From Kineobactrum sediminis (lineage in GTDB: Bacteria > Pseudomonadota > Gammaproteobacteria > Pseudomonadales > Halieaceae): a DNA stretch of 64,000 nucleotides. Each line of letters begins with the position of its first letter. The first letter of the stretch is position 1. The DNA lies in assembly GCF_002868715.1 (NCBI RefSeq), contig NZ_PKLZ01000010.1, forward strand, positions 62,001 to 126,000, given 5' to 3'. The notes under the pieces are model-generated. The model searched no databases. It had not been told where the DNA came from and worked only from the letters and a program-made list of their open reading frames with translations. Shown piece after piece: positions 35,138-42,799 of this stretch. The position numbers and the translations under genes are program-made.

Positions 35138-35161
35138 TTGTATTACCAAATTATTATACAA
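35138..35161. promoter_or_regulatory. Operators and promoter between the DUF3237 gene and SDR 4
   Basis: TTGTATTACCA (35138-35148) fits TNGTNNNACNA, and TTATTATACAA (35151-35161) fits with one mismatch. The first overlaps the -10 of a plausible plus-strand promoter, TTGACC (35113-35118), 17 bp, TATTGT (35136-35141). It ends 29 bp before the SDR 4 start. Tandem sites here resemble the paired sites at 1260 and 1454. Confidence 0.55.
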
Positions 35162-35177
35162 ACTGTGAGGAATTGTT

Positions 35178-35918
35178 GTGTCTACACTTGTGCTTGGCGG
35201 CTCTCGGGGAATCGGGTTGGAAATTGCAAGCGGCTTCGCACGCGACGGCAGCCATGTTTTTATCAATTATGCGGGTAATGATGCCGTTGCAGAGAAAGCG
35301 AAACAACGGATTTTAGACGAAGGCGGTCACTGTACCCTGGTTAAGGCGGATGTATCAACGACGGAAGGTTGCACGGCGATCGCGCATGCCGTGGCGCGTG
35401 AAACCGACAGGGTCGATCAGCTCGTACACAGCGCTGTGATGGCTTACCCGACAACCACGCTAGGCGCCGAGCCCAGTCGTTTTGCAAAGGCAGTGTCAGT
35501 GAATGGCCTGTCTCTGCTGTACATCACCCAAGCGCTTGAGGGTCTGCTCATCCGAGGAAGTACCGTTTTTTACCTCACAAGCCGCGGCGGTCGTACGGTG
35601 GTTGAAAACTATGCCGCCATTGGCGTAAGCAAGGCGCTGGCAGAGAGTCTGGTCCGCTACATGGCGGTGGAACTGGCCCCGAGTGGCATCCGAATCAACT
35701 GTATCGCCCCCGGCATCGTCGAAACGGAAGCGGTACGCGCAGTTTTCGGGAGTGACGCTGGCAGTATTGTTGCGCAGTCAGGAGACAAGAACCCCAGCGG
35801 GCGCGGCGTACAAAGTGACGACTATACCGAACTGATGCGCTTTCTCGCCTCACCGGCCGCCGAATACATTACCGGGCAGACGTTTTTTGTGAATGGCGGG
35901 GCGAATCTCCATGCATGA
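35178..35918 (+). CDS. SDR 4 with enoyl-reductase-type active site (FabL-like)
   Basis: A 246-aa SDR. The cofactor motif is GGSRGIG. Instead of the usual Tyr-x3-Lys it has Tyr-x6-Lys (YAAIGVSK), with ESLVRYMAVELAPSGIRINCIAPG after it. This is the pattern of enoyl-ACP reductases such as FabL, so reduction of a C=C bond in an enoyl-thioester is more likely than alcohol oxidation. GAGG precedes the start. It may act as a 2-enoyl-CoA reductase in the island pathway; a fatty-acid synthesis role is the alternative. It is the last recognised gene of the catabolic island. Confidence 0.8.
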   Translation: MSTLVLGGSRGIGLEIASGFARDGSHVFINYAGNDAVAEKAKQRILDEGGHCTLVKADVSTTEGCTAIAHAVARETDRVDQLVHSAVMAYPTTTLGAEPSRFAKAVSVNGLSLLYITQALEGLLIRGSTVFYLTSRGGRTVVENYAAIGVSKALAESLVRYMAVELAPSGIRINCIAPGIVETEAVRAVFGSDAGSIVAQSGDKNPSGRGVQSDDYTELMRFLASPAAEYITGQTFFVNGGANLHA

Positions 35919-36019
35919 CGGCGAGGTTCTGGGCGGATATTACACGGTGATAAAATTGGGCCCTCGCCCGATATACCAGCCTCCATGACTGGCACACCGG
36001 ACTTGCCTGACCACCCGAC

Positions 36020-37306
36020 CTAGGCGTGCACCGGGCAGCGCGACACCTCTGGCTGAGCTTCAGGAACATCCTGACCCGCACTTTTCTCCAGCGCCTGGCG
36101 GGGGCCAAAGAACTCTAAATGAACCTGGGCCGCCGGTATCCCCCACGCAAGCAAGTCATGATAAATGTTGATCATGAAGGGCTGCGGCCCACAAAAGTAG
36201 TAGTCGGCATCCCGCTTTGGCACCAGGGATTCAATCAGCTCAGCGTCAACCAGACCGGTACTTGAAGAGCCCGAGCGGTCGGCACCCGCGGCGGCCGGCT
36301 CATCGTAGCGGTAATGAACCCTCAGGTTCGGGTACTGTGAAGCCAGGGCATCAACAGTGCCACGGAATGCCTGGGACTTCTCATCCTGGGCACCGTGAAC
36401 AAAGATAATCTCGCGCCCGGGCATCGCCTCAAGGGCACTCAGGAGCATGCTCATGAGTGGCGTAACACCCACACCCGCCGCCAGGAGAACCAAGGGTCGC
36501 TGGTGTTTTTCTGTTACATCGAGGAAGAATTCACCACAGGGAGCGACCAGCTCCAGCTCTGAGCCAACCCCCAGTTCCGCGTGCAGGAGATTGGAAACGT
36601 AGCCATCCGGCGTCCCTGCGCCAGGCCCGGTTTCCCGTTTTACGCTAATGCGGAAGTGATCCTGCCCGGGCTTGTCCGAGAGGCTGTAGTTGCGCATGGT
36701 CGTGTACCCGTCGGGGCCTTTTACGCGCAGGGTGATGTACTGTCCCGGCTTGTACTCCGGCAGCTCACCGCCATCAACCGGGGACAGGTAGAAGGATGTG
36801 ATGACGGTGCTTTCGATATCTTTCCGGATAATGCGGAAACCCCTGAACCCGTTCCAGCCGCCGGGAACACCTGCGAGTTCACTATAAACCTGCTCCTCGC
36901 GGCCAATCAGGATATCCGCCAGGAAACCATAGGCTTCGGCCCAGGCGTTAATCACCTCATCCGTCGCGCCCTCGCCCAGCACCTCGGAGATCGAGGCCAG
37001 CAGGTTCTCGCCTACAATGGGATAATGCTCGGGCTGGATCTGCAGGGAAACATGCTTCTGTGCGATAAGCTCGACTGCACCGCCGAGCGCCTCCAGGTTA
37101 TCGATATTGGCCGCGTAAGCACAGATGGCCCCTGCCAACGCCTTTTGCTGGAGACCGGCAGCCTGATTGGCCGGATTGAACAGTGGTGCAACTTCGGGAT
37201 TATGGGAAAACATCCTCTTGTAGAAATGACGGGTCAGGGTCTCCCCGTGCTCTTCAAGAATTGGTGCGGTGGCTTTAACGACTTTGATGGTTTCTTCGCT
37301 TAACAT
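36020..37306 (-). CDS. hmp: Flavohemoglobin, nitric oxide dioxygenase
   Basis: A 428-aa protein of standard length for Hmp: a globin domain (residues about 1-140, with FYKRMFSHNPEV, proximal His region KHVSLQIQPEHYPIVGENLL), an FAD-binding domain (RNYSLSD) and an NAD-binding domain (AAGVGVTPLMSML, YYFCGPQPFM). It converts NO and O2 to nitrate with NAD(P)H in the cytoplasm. It ends with a short Cys-containing tail (SRCPVHA). It is divergent from an NsrR-type regulator, the usual NO-responsive arrangement. Confidence 0.95.
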   Translation of the reverse strand: MLSEETIKVVKATAPILEEHGETLTRHFYKRMFSHNPEVAPLFNPANQAAGLQQKALAGAICAYAANIDNLEALGGAVELIAQKHVSLQIQPEHYPIVGENLLASISEVLGEGATDEVINAWAEAYGFLADILIGREEQVYSELAGVPGGWNGFRGFRIIRKDIESTVITSFYLSPVDGGELPEYKPGQYITLRVKGPDGYTTMRNYSLSDKPGQDHFRISVKRETGPGAGTPDGYVSNLLHAELGVGSELELVAPCGEFFLDVTEKHQRPLVLLAAGVGVTPLMSMLLSALEAMPGREIIFVHGAQDEKSQAFRGTVDALASQYPNLRVHYRYDEPAAAGADRSGSSSTGLVDAELIESLVPKRDADYYFCGPQPFMINIYHDLLAWGIPAAQVHLEFFGPRQALEKSAGQDVPEAQPEVSRCPVHA

Positions 37307-37335
37307 CCGGGATCCTTATCTATCATAAATTTATA

Positions 37336-37350
37336 ATATGTATAACATAT
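37336..37350. promoter_or_regulatory. Palindrome in the hmp/nsrR divergent promoter
   Basis: ATATGT-ATA-ACATAT, a perfect inverted repeat in a very AT-rich 104-bp gap. It is a reasonable operator for the adjacent Rrf2/NsrR-type regulator, although it is not a close match to the enterobacterial NsrR consensus that I know. Confidence 0.45.
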
Positions 37351-37410
37351 ACACATTAAGATTATTCCCGGTTGTGCCAGCCTTTGCAAGACTAATTTCA
37401 AGGTGACTCC

Positions 37411-37845
37411 ATGCATTTGACAACGTTTACCGACTACGGCCTGCGCACCCTCATGTATCTTGCGGCGGAGCCTGACAAGCTTTGCAGCGTTCGCGAGATC
37501 GCGGAGCACTACGCTATTTCGCGGAACCACCTGGTTAAGGTGGTCCACAAACTGAGCCAACTGGGCTACGTGGCCAGCAGCAAGGGGAAAGGCGGGGGCA
37601 TTCGGCTGGCCCGGAATCCGGGTGACCTTTATCTGGGCGACCTGATCAGCAGTCTCGAACCCAACATGAACGTGGTTGAGTGTTTTAACGAAGAAACCAA
37701 CACCTGCAAGGTGAGTAGCAGCTGCCAGCTGAAGTACTTTCTCGGCGACGCCAACCAGGCTTTTATCCGCTCACTTAACAGCCACACTCTGGCGGATACA
37801 GTTCCCGACCGGGAACTGTTCCTCCAGCCTCTCAAGTTTGTCTGA
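37411..37845 (+). CDS. nsrR: Rrf2-family NO-responsive regulator, NsrR-like
   Basis: A 144-aa Rrf2 regulator. It starts MHLTTFTDYGLRTLMYLA and has a winged helix (SVREIAEHYAISRNHLVKVVHKLSQLGYV, GKGGGIRLA). Three cysteines, VECF...TCK...SCQL, fit the iron-sulfur ligand pattern of NsrR. Divergence from hmp supports NO-sensitive repression of hmp. IscR would carry a different cysteine spacing. Confidence 0.88.
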   Translation: MHLTTFTDYGLRTLMYLAAEPDKLCSVREIAEHYAISRNHLVKVVHKLSQLGYVASSKGKGGGIRLARNPGDLYLGDLISSLEPNMNVVECFNEETNTCKVSSSCQLKYFLGDANQAFIRSLNSHTLADTVPDRELFLQPLKFV

Positions 37846-37887
37846 TACCCGATTAGCGAATCGGCCCCTCAGGATGGACATCGACCT

Positions 37888-38352
37888 CTAGCGCGCCGAT
37901 AACCCCTTAAAACGGTCGGGCGCGTAGGTTTGGTGACATTGCAGACAGGACTCCGTCATCTGCTGGAATACATCAAGCTGTGCCGCGCTGTCCTCTTGCG
38001 TGCCGCTTTCCGACAGTTCGGCAGCCAGGCCGTGAAAAGCTTTGTCCAGCTCCACGAAACCGCCTGGCAGCGCGGCCCGCAGGGTGCGCCGATCTTCCTC
38101 GCTCAGGGACTGGGCCAGAATAAAGCTGTCGTGGATCGCCTGCCCGCGCTCCTCTACAACGTCGTGCTGGCCGCGGACGATTGCACTGAGGACACTCTGC
38201 ATGGCGCCCTCAATTGCCCTCATCTCTTGCTGTAGCAGGCTGCGAATTCGCGGATCCAGGTTTTCGGTCGCATTCTCTGCCCCCGCTGTGTGCGTGATGA
38301 GTACCAGCATCATGGCCATGGCAGTGCAGTGGTGGTTTCGCAGCAGCTTCAT
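37888..38352 (-). CDS. Periplasmic cytochrome c'-like protein
   Basis: A 154-aa protein with a signal peptide (MMLVLITHTAGAEN) and a single haem-binding CLQCH motif near the C-terminus (about residues 137-141), preceded by a four-helix-like region. The position of the haem motif fits the cytochrome c' / c556 class. Cytochromes c' bind NO in other proteobacteria, and the gene sits beside hmp and nsrR, so a role in NO handling is plausible. GGGGACTG lies upstream of the start. It is convergent with nsrR. Confidence 0.75.
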   Translation of the reverse strand: MKLLRNHHCTAMAMMLVLITHTAGAENATENLDPRIRSLLQQEMRAIEGAMQSVLSAIVRGQHDVVEERGQAIHDSFILAQSLSEEDRRTLRAALPGGFVELDKAFHGLAAELSESGTQEDSAAQLDVFQQMTESCLQCHQTYAPDRFKGLSAR

Positions 38353-38519
38353 AGATCAGTCCCCGCAGGTTGTACGGCTCAGATCCTGTAGTATGGCACA
38401 GCGCGCAAGCAGGGAAACGTCAGCCGTGGTCGGCGAGGCAAGCAAGTCACAGTAGCATTCCCTGCCGCTTGCCATTATCCTGCGTCGTCACCTGAATTAC
38501 GGATGTAACCCCAAAAGAT

Positions 38520-39275
38520 ATGACCTATTGCCTAGCCATCGCTGTGGAAGACGGACTGATATTCTGCTCGGACTCCAGAACGAATGCCGGACCGGACCGG
38601 GTAAGCACCTATAGCAAGATGCACCGGTTTTCGGTGGCCTATGATCGCTCGCTGATCCTGTTGAGCGCCGGCAACCTCGCCACCAGCCAGGCGGTTATCA
38701 CCCAGATCCAGCGCGATCTTGAAGAAGACGCCAAATTCAATATCCTCAAGGCGCGCTACGTAGCGGATGTCGCCGACTATGTAGGTGAGATAAATGTGCG
38801 GGAGCAGGCCAAATATACAGCTTCCAGTGCACCGGGAGCCGGGCCAGGCTTCAATGCCACCGCCTCCTTTATTATCGGCGGCCAGATCAAGGGCCACTCC
38901 CAGGAACTTTACCTGGTGTACCCGGAGGGCAACCACATTACCGCCTCGGAAATTTATCCCTACCTGCAGATTGGCGAAACCAAGTACGGCAAACCGATCC
39001 TGGACCGCATTATTCGCCCCGACACCCCCTATGAGACGGCTATGCGTTGTGCGGTGGTCTCCATGGATTCCACCATCCGCTCCAACGCCACGGTCGGGCC
39101 ACCACTGGAGTGCCTGTTTTACCGCAATAACAGCCTGAAGCCGCACGAACGCTACTTCAACCTTCCGGAACACCATCCCTATCTGGCAAAACTGCGCCAA
39201 AGCTGGGACGAGGGGTTGCGCGATGCGTTTGACAAACTCCCGGGCTTCAATGAAGTGTTTGCAGACGACGAATAA
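38520..39275 (+). CDS. Anbu proteasome-type peptidase
   Basis: A 251-aa proteasome-fold (Ntn-hydrolase) protein. After removal of Met the N-terminus is Thr1 (TYCLAIAVEDGLIFCSDSRTN), with Asp17 and a Lys at 32, close to the T1/D17/K33 triad of proteasomes. The family is Anbu, known as an ancestral beta-proteasome relative that forms open rings and is encoded with alpha-E, circularly permuted ATP-grasp and transglutaminase or metallopeptidase genes. Here those partners lie immediately downstream but on the opposite strand, and the 3' ends overlap by 29 bp. No strong Shine-Dalgarno is seen. Confidence 0.88.
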   Translation: MTYCLAIAVEDGLIFCSDSRTNAGPDRVSTYSKMHRFSVAYDRSLILLSAGNLATSQAVITQIQRDLEEDAKFNILKARYVADVADYVGEINVREQAKYTASSAPGAGPGFNATASFIIGGQIKGHSQELYLVYPEGNHITASEIYPYLQIGETKYGKPILDRIIRPDTPYETAMRCAVVSMDSTIRSNATVGPPLECLFYRNNSLKPHERYFNLPEHHPYLAKLRQSWDEGLRDAFDKLPGFNEVFADDE

Positions 39276-40272
39276 CCCCGTCCACAAAACACAGCTTGGA
39301 CTCAACCCGGCTATTGATGACGAATGGGTAGGCATCGCCCCTACCGACGCTGCGGTTCAATTCATTCAGCGCAATACTCAGTGTTCGCCACAGGCCGATA
39401 CGGGCGTTAATGGTCAGGGTTGAGATATCCTGCCGGGTAATCTGGTAAGCCGCCGCCGTTTCCAGCGCGTCGTGAATATGCAGGTAGTGGCCCCAGGTTT
39501 CGGCCCAGTCCTCCGTGGGGTGAACGCTGGCATAGGCGCTGATGTAGTTGTTGCGCCAGTCCAGCGCCGGCCCCTCGCGATAATGCCTGTTCAACGCAGC
39601 CTGGTAATCCAGGCTGTCGTCGCCGAAAAGCGCCGTGAACTCGGCTCGCATCTTGTCATCCGCGTGCAGACGGGCCCAGTAATAGTGCCCTGATTCGTGA
39701 CGCAAATGACCAAGGACAGTGCGGTAGCTTTCGTTCATTTCCTCTCGCACCGAGATTCGTGCAATTTCGTCGGCCTCCAGGGTATTGATGGTAATAACCC
39801 CGCCCAGAAAGCCGGTGCTGACGAAGGTTTCCGCATACTCTTCCCGCGAGCGACCGTCTTCAATGAAATCCAGCAGCAATCCGTTAGCGGGGTCGCGCCA
39901 ACCGTCCACCAGCGGTACTTTCAGGCTCAACAGCGTGTAGAACAGGCGTTTCTTGCCCTGCTCGAGAATGCGCCAGCGCTGGATATTGTCGGGCAGGCTG
40001 AGATCGGGAATAGTCCGATTGAACTGGCACCCAAAACACAGTGGATGGGTGCTTGCCGCCGGACGCAGCCAGTTGCACACATCCCAGCGAATGTCGTTAT
40101 CACAGCGCCGGTATTCGCCTCCATTGTCGGCCCGGTAAATTCCTTCGCCCTGGTCGGTCAGTGCTTGCATGGCCAGGGAGGCGGGATCAAAGCCCAGCCG
40201 CATGCCACAAGCCACACAATGCTGGCTTTCGAAAAAGACCTGGCTGCCACAGGCACACTGCAGGCGTCTCAT
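39247..40272 (-). CDS. Zinc-ribbon plus zinc metallopeptidase of the Anbu locus
   Basis: A 341-aa protein. The N-terminal four cysteines CACGS...CVACG form a zinc ribbon; two further cysteines occur in PLCFGCQF. The peptidase signature HESGHYYW (HExxH) lies near residue 190, with Glu/His candidates downstream (EDWAETWGHYLHIHD). It matches the zinc-ribbon metallopeptidase family often found with alpha-E and CP-ATP-grasp proteins. Its start overlaps the alpha-E stop (ATGA), so it is co-translated with it. Confidence 0.82.
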   Translation of the reverse strand: MRRLQCACGSQVFFESQHCVACGMRLGFDPASLAMQALTDQGEGIYRADNGGEYRRCDNDIRWDVCNWLRPAASTHPLCFGCQFNRTIPDLSLPDNIQRWRILEQGKKRLFYTLLSLKVPLVDGWRDPANGLLLDFIEDGRSREEYAETFVSTGFLGGVITINTLEADEIARISVREEMNESYRTVLGHLRHESGHYYWARLHADDKMRAEFTALFGDDSLDYQAALNRHYREGPALDWRNNYISAYASVHPTEDWAETWGHYLHIHDALETAAAYQITRQDISTLTINARIGLWRTLSIALNELNRSVGRGDAYPFVINSRVESKLCFVDGVIRRLQTLH

Positions 40273-41201
40273 GGTGTGTGGGGGTTAAACCAGGTCGCCG
40301 TGATTTGCCGGTGCAACTCACTGAGCAGGGCCTGGAAGTCATCAATATACTGGTGCAGTTGTTCCCGGGACATTGCCCCGGCATCCAGGCGCGCCAGCTT
40401 GCGGCGGCTACGGTCCAGCACCCGCAATGCCGGCCCGTGATTGTTCAGCGGCTTGAGTTCGCCACGGATCTCACTCAGGCAATAAGCAACCGAACGCGGC
40501 AAAATCGCCTCGCGGAACATGAATTCCACCACCAGGTCTGCCTCTATCAGTGGCCCGATCATGCGCCGGTAGGACCCGAAAGCCGACAGCGCCTGCAACA
40601 GGGAACCCCAAAGCAGCGGCTCGATAGCGCTGTCTACGCCATCGCGAGAGAGAATTTCGGCAACACCGACGTCGATCAGGCGGGTGGTCATGTCAGAACG
40701 TTCCAGCAGATGACCGAGCCGGAGAAAGCGGTAGGCATGATCCCGGGGCAAAGTGGTCGCCAGCATGCCATTAATGAGCTGGCAGCGATTGACCACCTCC
40801 TCGAGAAAGGCCCGGCGATTGCGCCGGCCAACGGATTTTTCCGCCATTTCCTCGGTGTAAAGGTACAACTCGTTAATCTGCTCCCAGGTTTCCTCCGGCA
40901 GCACATCCCGGGTGGTACGGACATTTTCCCGGGCACAGCGCACCGCAAAGGGGATACTGGAAACGTTGTCCTGTTCCGCAATCAGGAATTTGAGTACGTT
41001 TTGCTCGTTACCCACACGGTAGCTGCGGAAGAAGGCCGTGTCCGCATCCAGAATCCTGATCAGTACGTCCCAGCCCAGATCGGAGCCCCGCGGGATATCC
41101 ATAATCAGGTGATTGTAGGCCGCCAGCAACCGCGCGGTGTCCTCTGCGCGCTCGAGGTAACGCGCCATCCAGTACAGCCGGTCCGCCACCCGGGAGAGCA
41201 T
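40269..41201 (-). CDS. Alpha-E domain protein
   Basis: A 310-aa all-helical alpha-E family protein, recognised from MLSRVADRLYWMARYLERAEDTARL and the repeated charged helices, of unknown biochemical role. It lies between the CP-ATP-grasp and the metallopeptidase. A GTG at 41207 would overlap the upstream stop and is an alternative start to the ATG at 41201. Family members are consistently encoded with circularly permuted ATP-grasp enzymes, which suggests that a peptide or small molecule is modified by the pair. Confidence 0.85.
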   Translation of the reverse strand: MLSRVADRLYWMARYLERAEDTARLLAAYNHLIMDIPRGSDLGWDVLIRILDADTAFFRSYRVGNEQNVLKFLIAEQDNVSSIPFAVRCARENVRTTRDVLPEETWEQINELYLYTEEMAEKSVGRRNRRAFLEEVVNRCQLINGMLATTLPRDHAYRFLRLGHLLERSDMTTRLIDVGVAEILSRDGVDSAIEPLLWGSLLQALSAFGSYRRMIGPLIEADLVVEFMFREAILPRSVAYCLSEIRGELKPLNNHGPALRVLDRSRRKLARLDAGAMSREQLHQYIDDFQALLSELHRQITATWFNPHTP

Positions 41202-41203
41202 GG

Positions 41204-42652
41204 TCACGTTTTACCCTCCACAATCCAGGTATCTTTGCTGCCGCCGCCCTGGGAAGAGTTAACCACCAGTGACCCTTTCACCAGCGCCACCCGGGTAAGG
41301 CCGCCCGGGGTTACCCAGCTGTCCTTACCCTGCAGGATAAAAGGGCGTAAATCGAGGTGCCGTGGTTCAACGGCGTCGTCAATATAAGTGGGAGCCGTCG
41401 ATAGCGCGAGTGTCGGCTGGGCCACATAATTACGCGGATTGGCCTCAATCAGGGCGGCAAACTCGCGGCGGGTTGCCGCGGTACTGTGGGGGCCTACCAT
41501 AATGCCGTAACCACCGGACTCATTGGCGGGCTTGACCACCAGCTTGTCCAGGTTGTTAAGCACGTATTCGCGGTCCTTCTCGCGCATACACAGGTAAGTG
41601 GGTACGCTGGCAAGCAACGGCTTTTCCTTCAGGTAGTAACGGATCATCTCCGGAACGAACGCATAAATGACCTTATCGTCGGCGACACCGCTGCCGGGTG
41701 CATTGGCGATCGCGACCTTGCCCGCCTTCCAGGCACGCATCAGGCCGGGAACGCCCAGTGCCGAGTCTTCCCTGAACACTTCCGGGTCCATGAAGTCTTC
41801 GTCGATGCGGCGGTAAATAACATCCACCTGCAGTGGGCCATCAACGGTGCGCATGTAAACGCAGTCGTCATCCGCCACCAGCAGGTCACTGCCCTCTACC
41901 AGTTCCGCCCCCATACCCTGGGCCAGGTAGGCATGCTCAAAATAGGCGGAGTTATAAATGCCGGGGGTGAGCACTACAATGCACGGCCGCCGGCGCTCGC
42001 GTGGTGACAGGGAAGCCAGTGTCCCGTATAGCCGTGAAGGGTAGTCGTCCAGCGGCAGGATACTGTAGTTTTCGAACAGCTCCGGTAATACCCGCTTGGT
42101 GATTTCGCGATTTTCAATCATGTAGGAGACACCTGAGGGCACCCGAAGATTGTCCTCCAGCACGTAAAACCTGCCATCACCATCGCGCACCAGGTCAGAG
42201 CCACAGATATGCGCCCATACGCCGTAGCGCGGCGACATACCGGCACAGGGTGCCTTGTAGTTCGCAGATTCCAGCACTATGTCCGCAGGCACTATGCCAT
42301 CGGCGAGAATGCGTTGCTTGTTGTAGATGTCATCGATAAAGCAGTTGAGGGCCCGGCTGCGTTGGCGCAGGCCGTCGCTGACCGCCTGCCACTGCCGCGC
42401 GGAAATCACCCGGGGAATGATATCGAAAGGCCAGGCGCGATCGATATTGCCGCCCTCGGTGTACACGGTAAAGGAAATACCCATTTCCCGGATCGCCAGT
42501 TCGGCCGCCGCACGGCGATCCGCCATCTCCTGCACCGACAAACCCTGCAACAGGCGAATGGCCCCGCGGGCCGCCGTTCGTGGCTGGCCGGCAGGGGTAA
42601 TCAGCTCGTCGAAGAAGTTGCCCGCCTGATAAGACTTCCAGCTTTCGTTCAT
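41204..42652 (-). CDS. Circularly permuted ATP-grasp protein
   Basis: A 482-aa protein of the CP-ATP-grasp (DUF404/DUF407) family: SYQAGNFFDELITPAGQPR, FDIIPRVISARQW, GVWAHICGSDLVRDGDG, LEDNLRVPSGVSYM, DVIYRRIDEDFMDP, KPANESGGYGIMVGP and a C-terminal RHLDLRPFILQG. These predict an ATP-dependent carboxylate-amine ligase. The ATG at 42652 follows GGGAAACG; the open frame to 42730 is not conserved. It is first in the minus-strand unit with alpha-E and the metallopeptidase. No signal peptide. Confidence 0.9.
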   Translation of the reverse strand: MNESWKSYQAGNFFDELITPAGQPRTAARGAIRLLQGLSVQEMADRRAAAELAIREMGISFTVYTEGGNIDRAWPFDIIPRVISARQWQAVSDGLRQRSRALNCFIDDIYNKQRILADGIVPADIVLESANYKAPCAGMSPRYGVWAHICGSDLVRDGDGRFYVLEDNLRVPSGVSYMIENREITKRVLPELFENYSILPLDDYPSRLYGTLASLSPRERRRPCIVVLTPGIYNSAYFEHAYLAQGMGAELVEGSDLLVADDDCVYMRTVDGPLQVDVIYRRIDEDFMDPEVFREDSALGVPGLMRAWKAGKVAIANAPGSGVADDKVIYAFVPEMIRYYLKEKPLLASVPTYLCMREKDREYVLNNLDKLVVKPANESGGYGIMVGPHSTAATRREFAALIEANPRNYVAQPTLALSTAPTYIDDAVEPRHLDLRPFILQGKDSWVTPGGLTRVALVKGSLVVNSSQGGGSKDTWIVEGKT

Positions 42653-42799
42653 CGTTTCCCTGGCCAAAGTGGGCAGACTGTTGAGGTTACACAAACCTGG
42701 CGGGCATAACCAGCGGCATATTGGGGTCACCAGAACCCTTAACCCACCCGCACAAAAGGGCTACACTCTTGGCAAAGCCATAACAGACAAGCGGTGACC

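Noticed and set aside
40041-41387. 448-codon open frame on the plus strand
   Set aside because: Antisense to the metallopeptidase, alpha-E and ATP-grasp genes, all of which have family motifs and coupled ATGA junctions.
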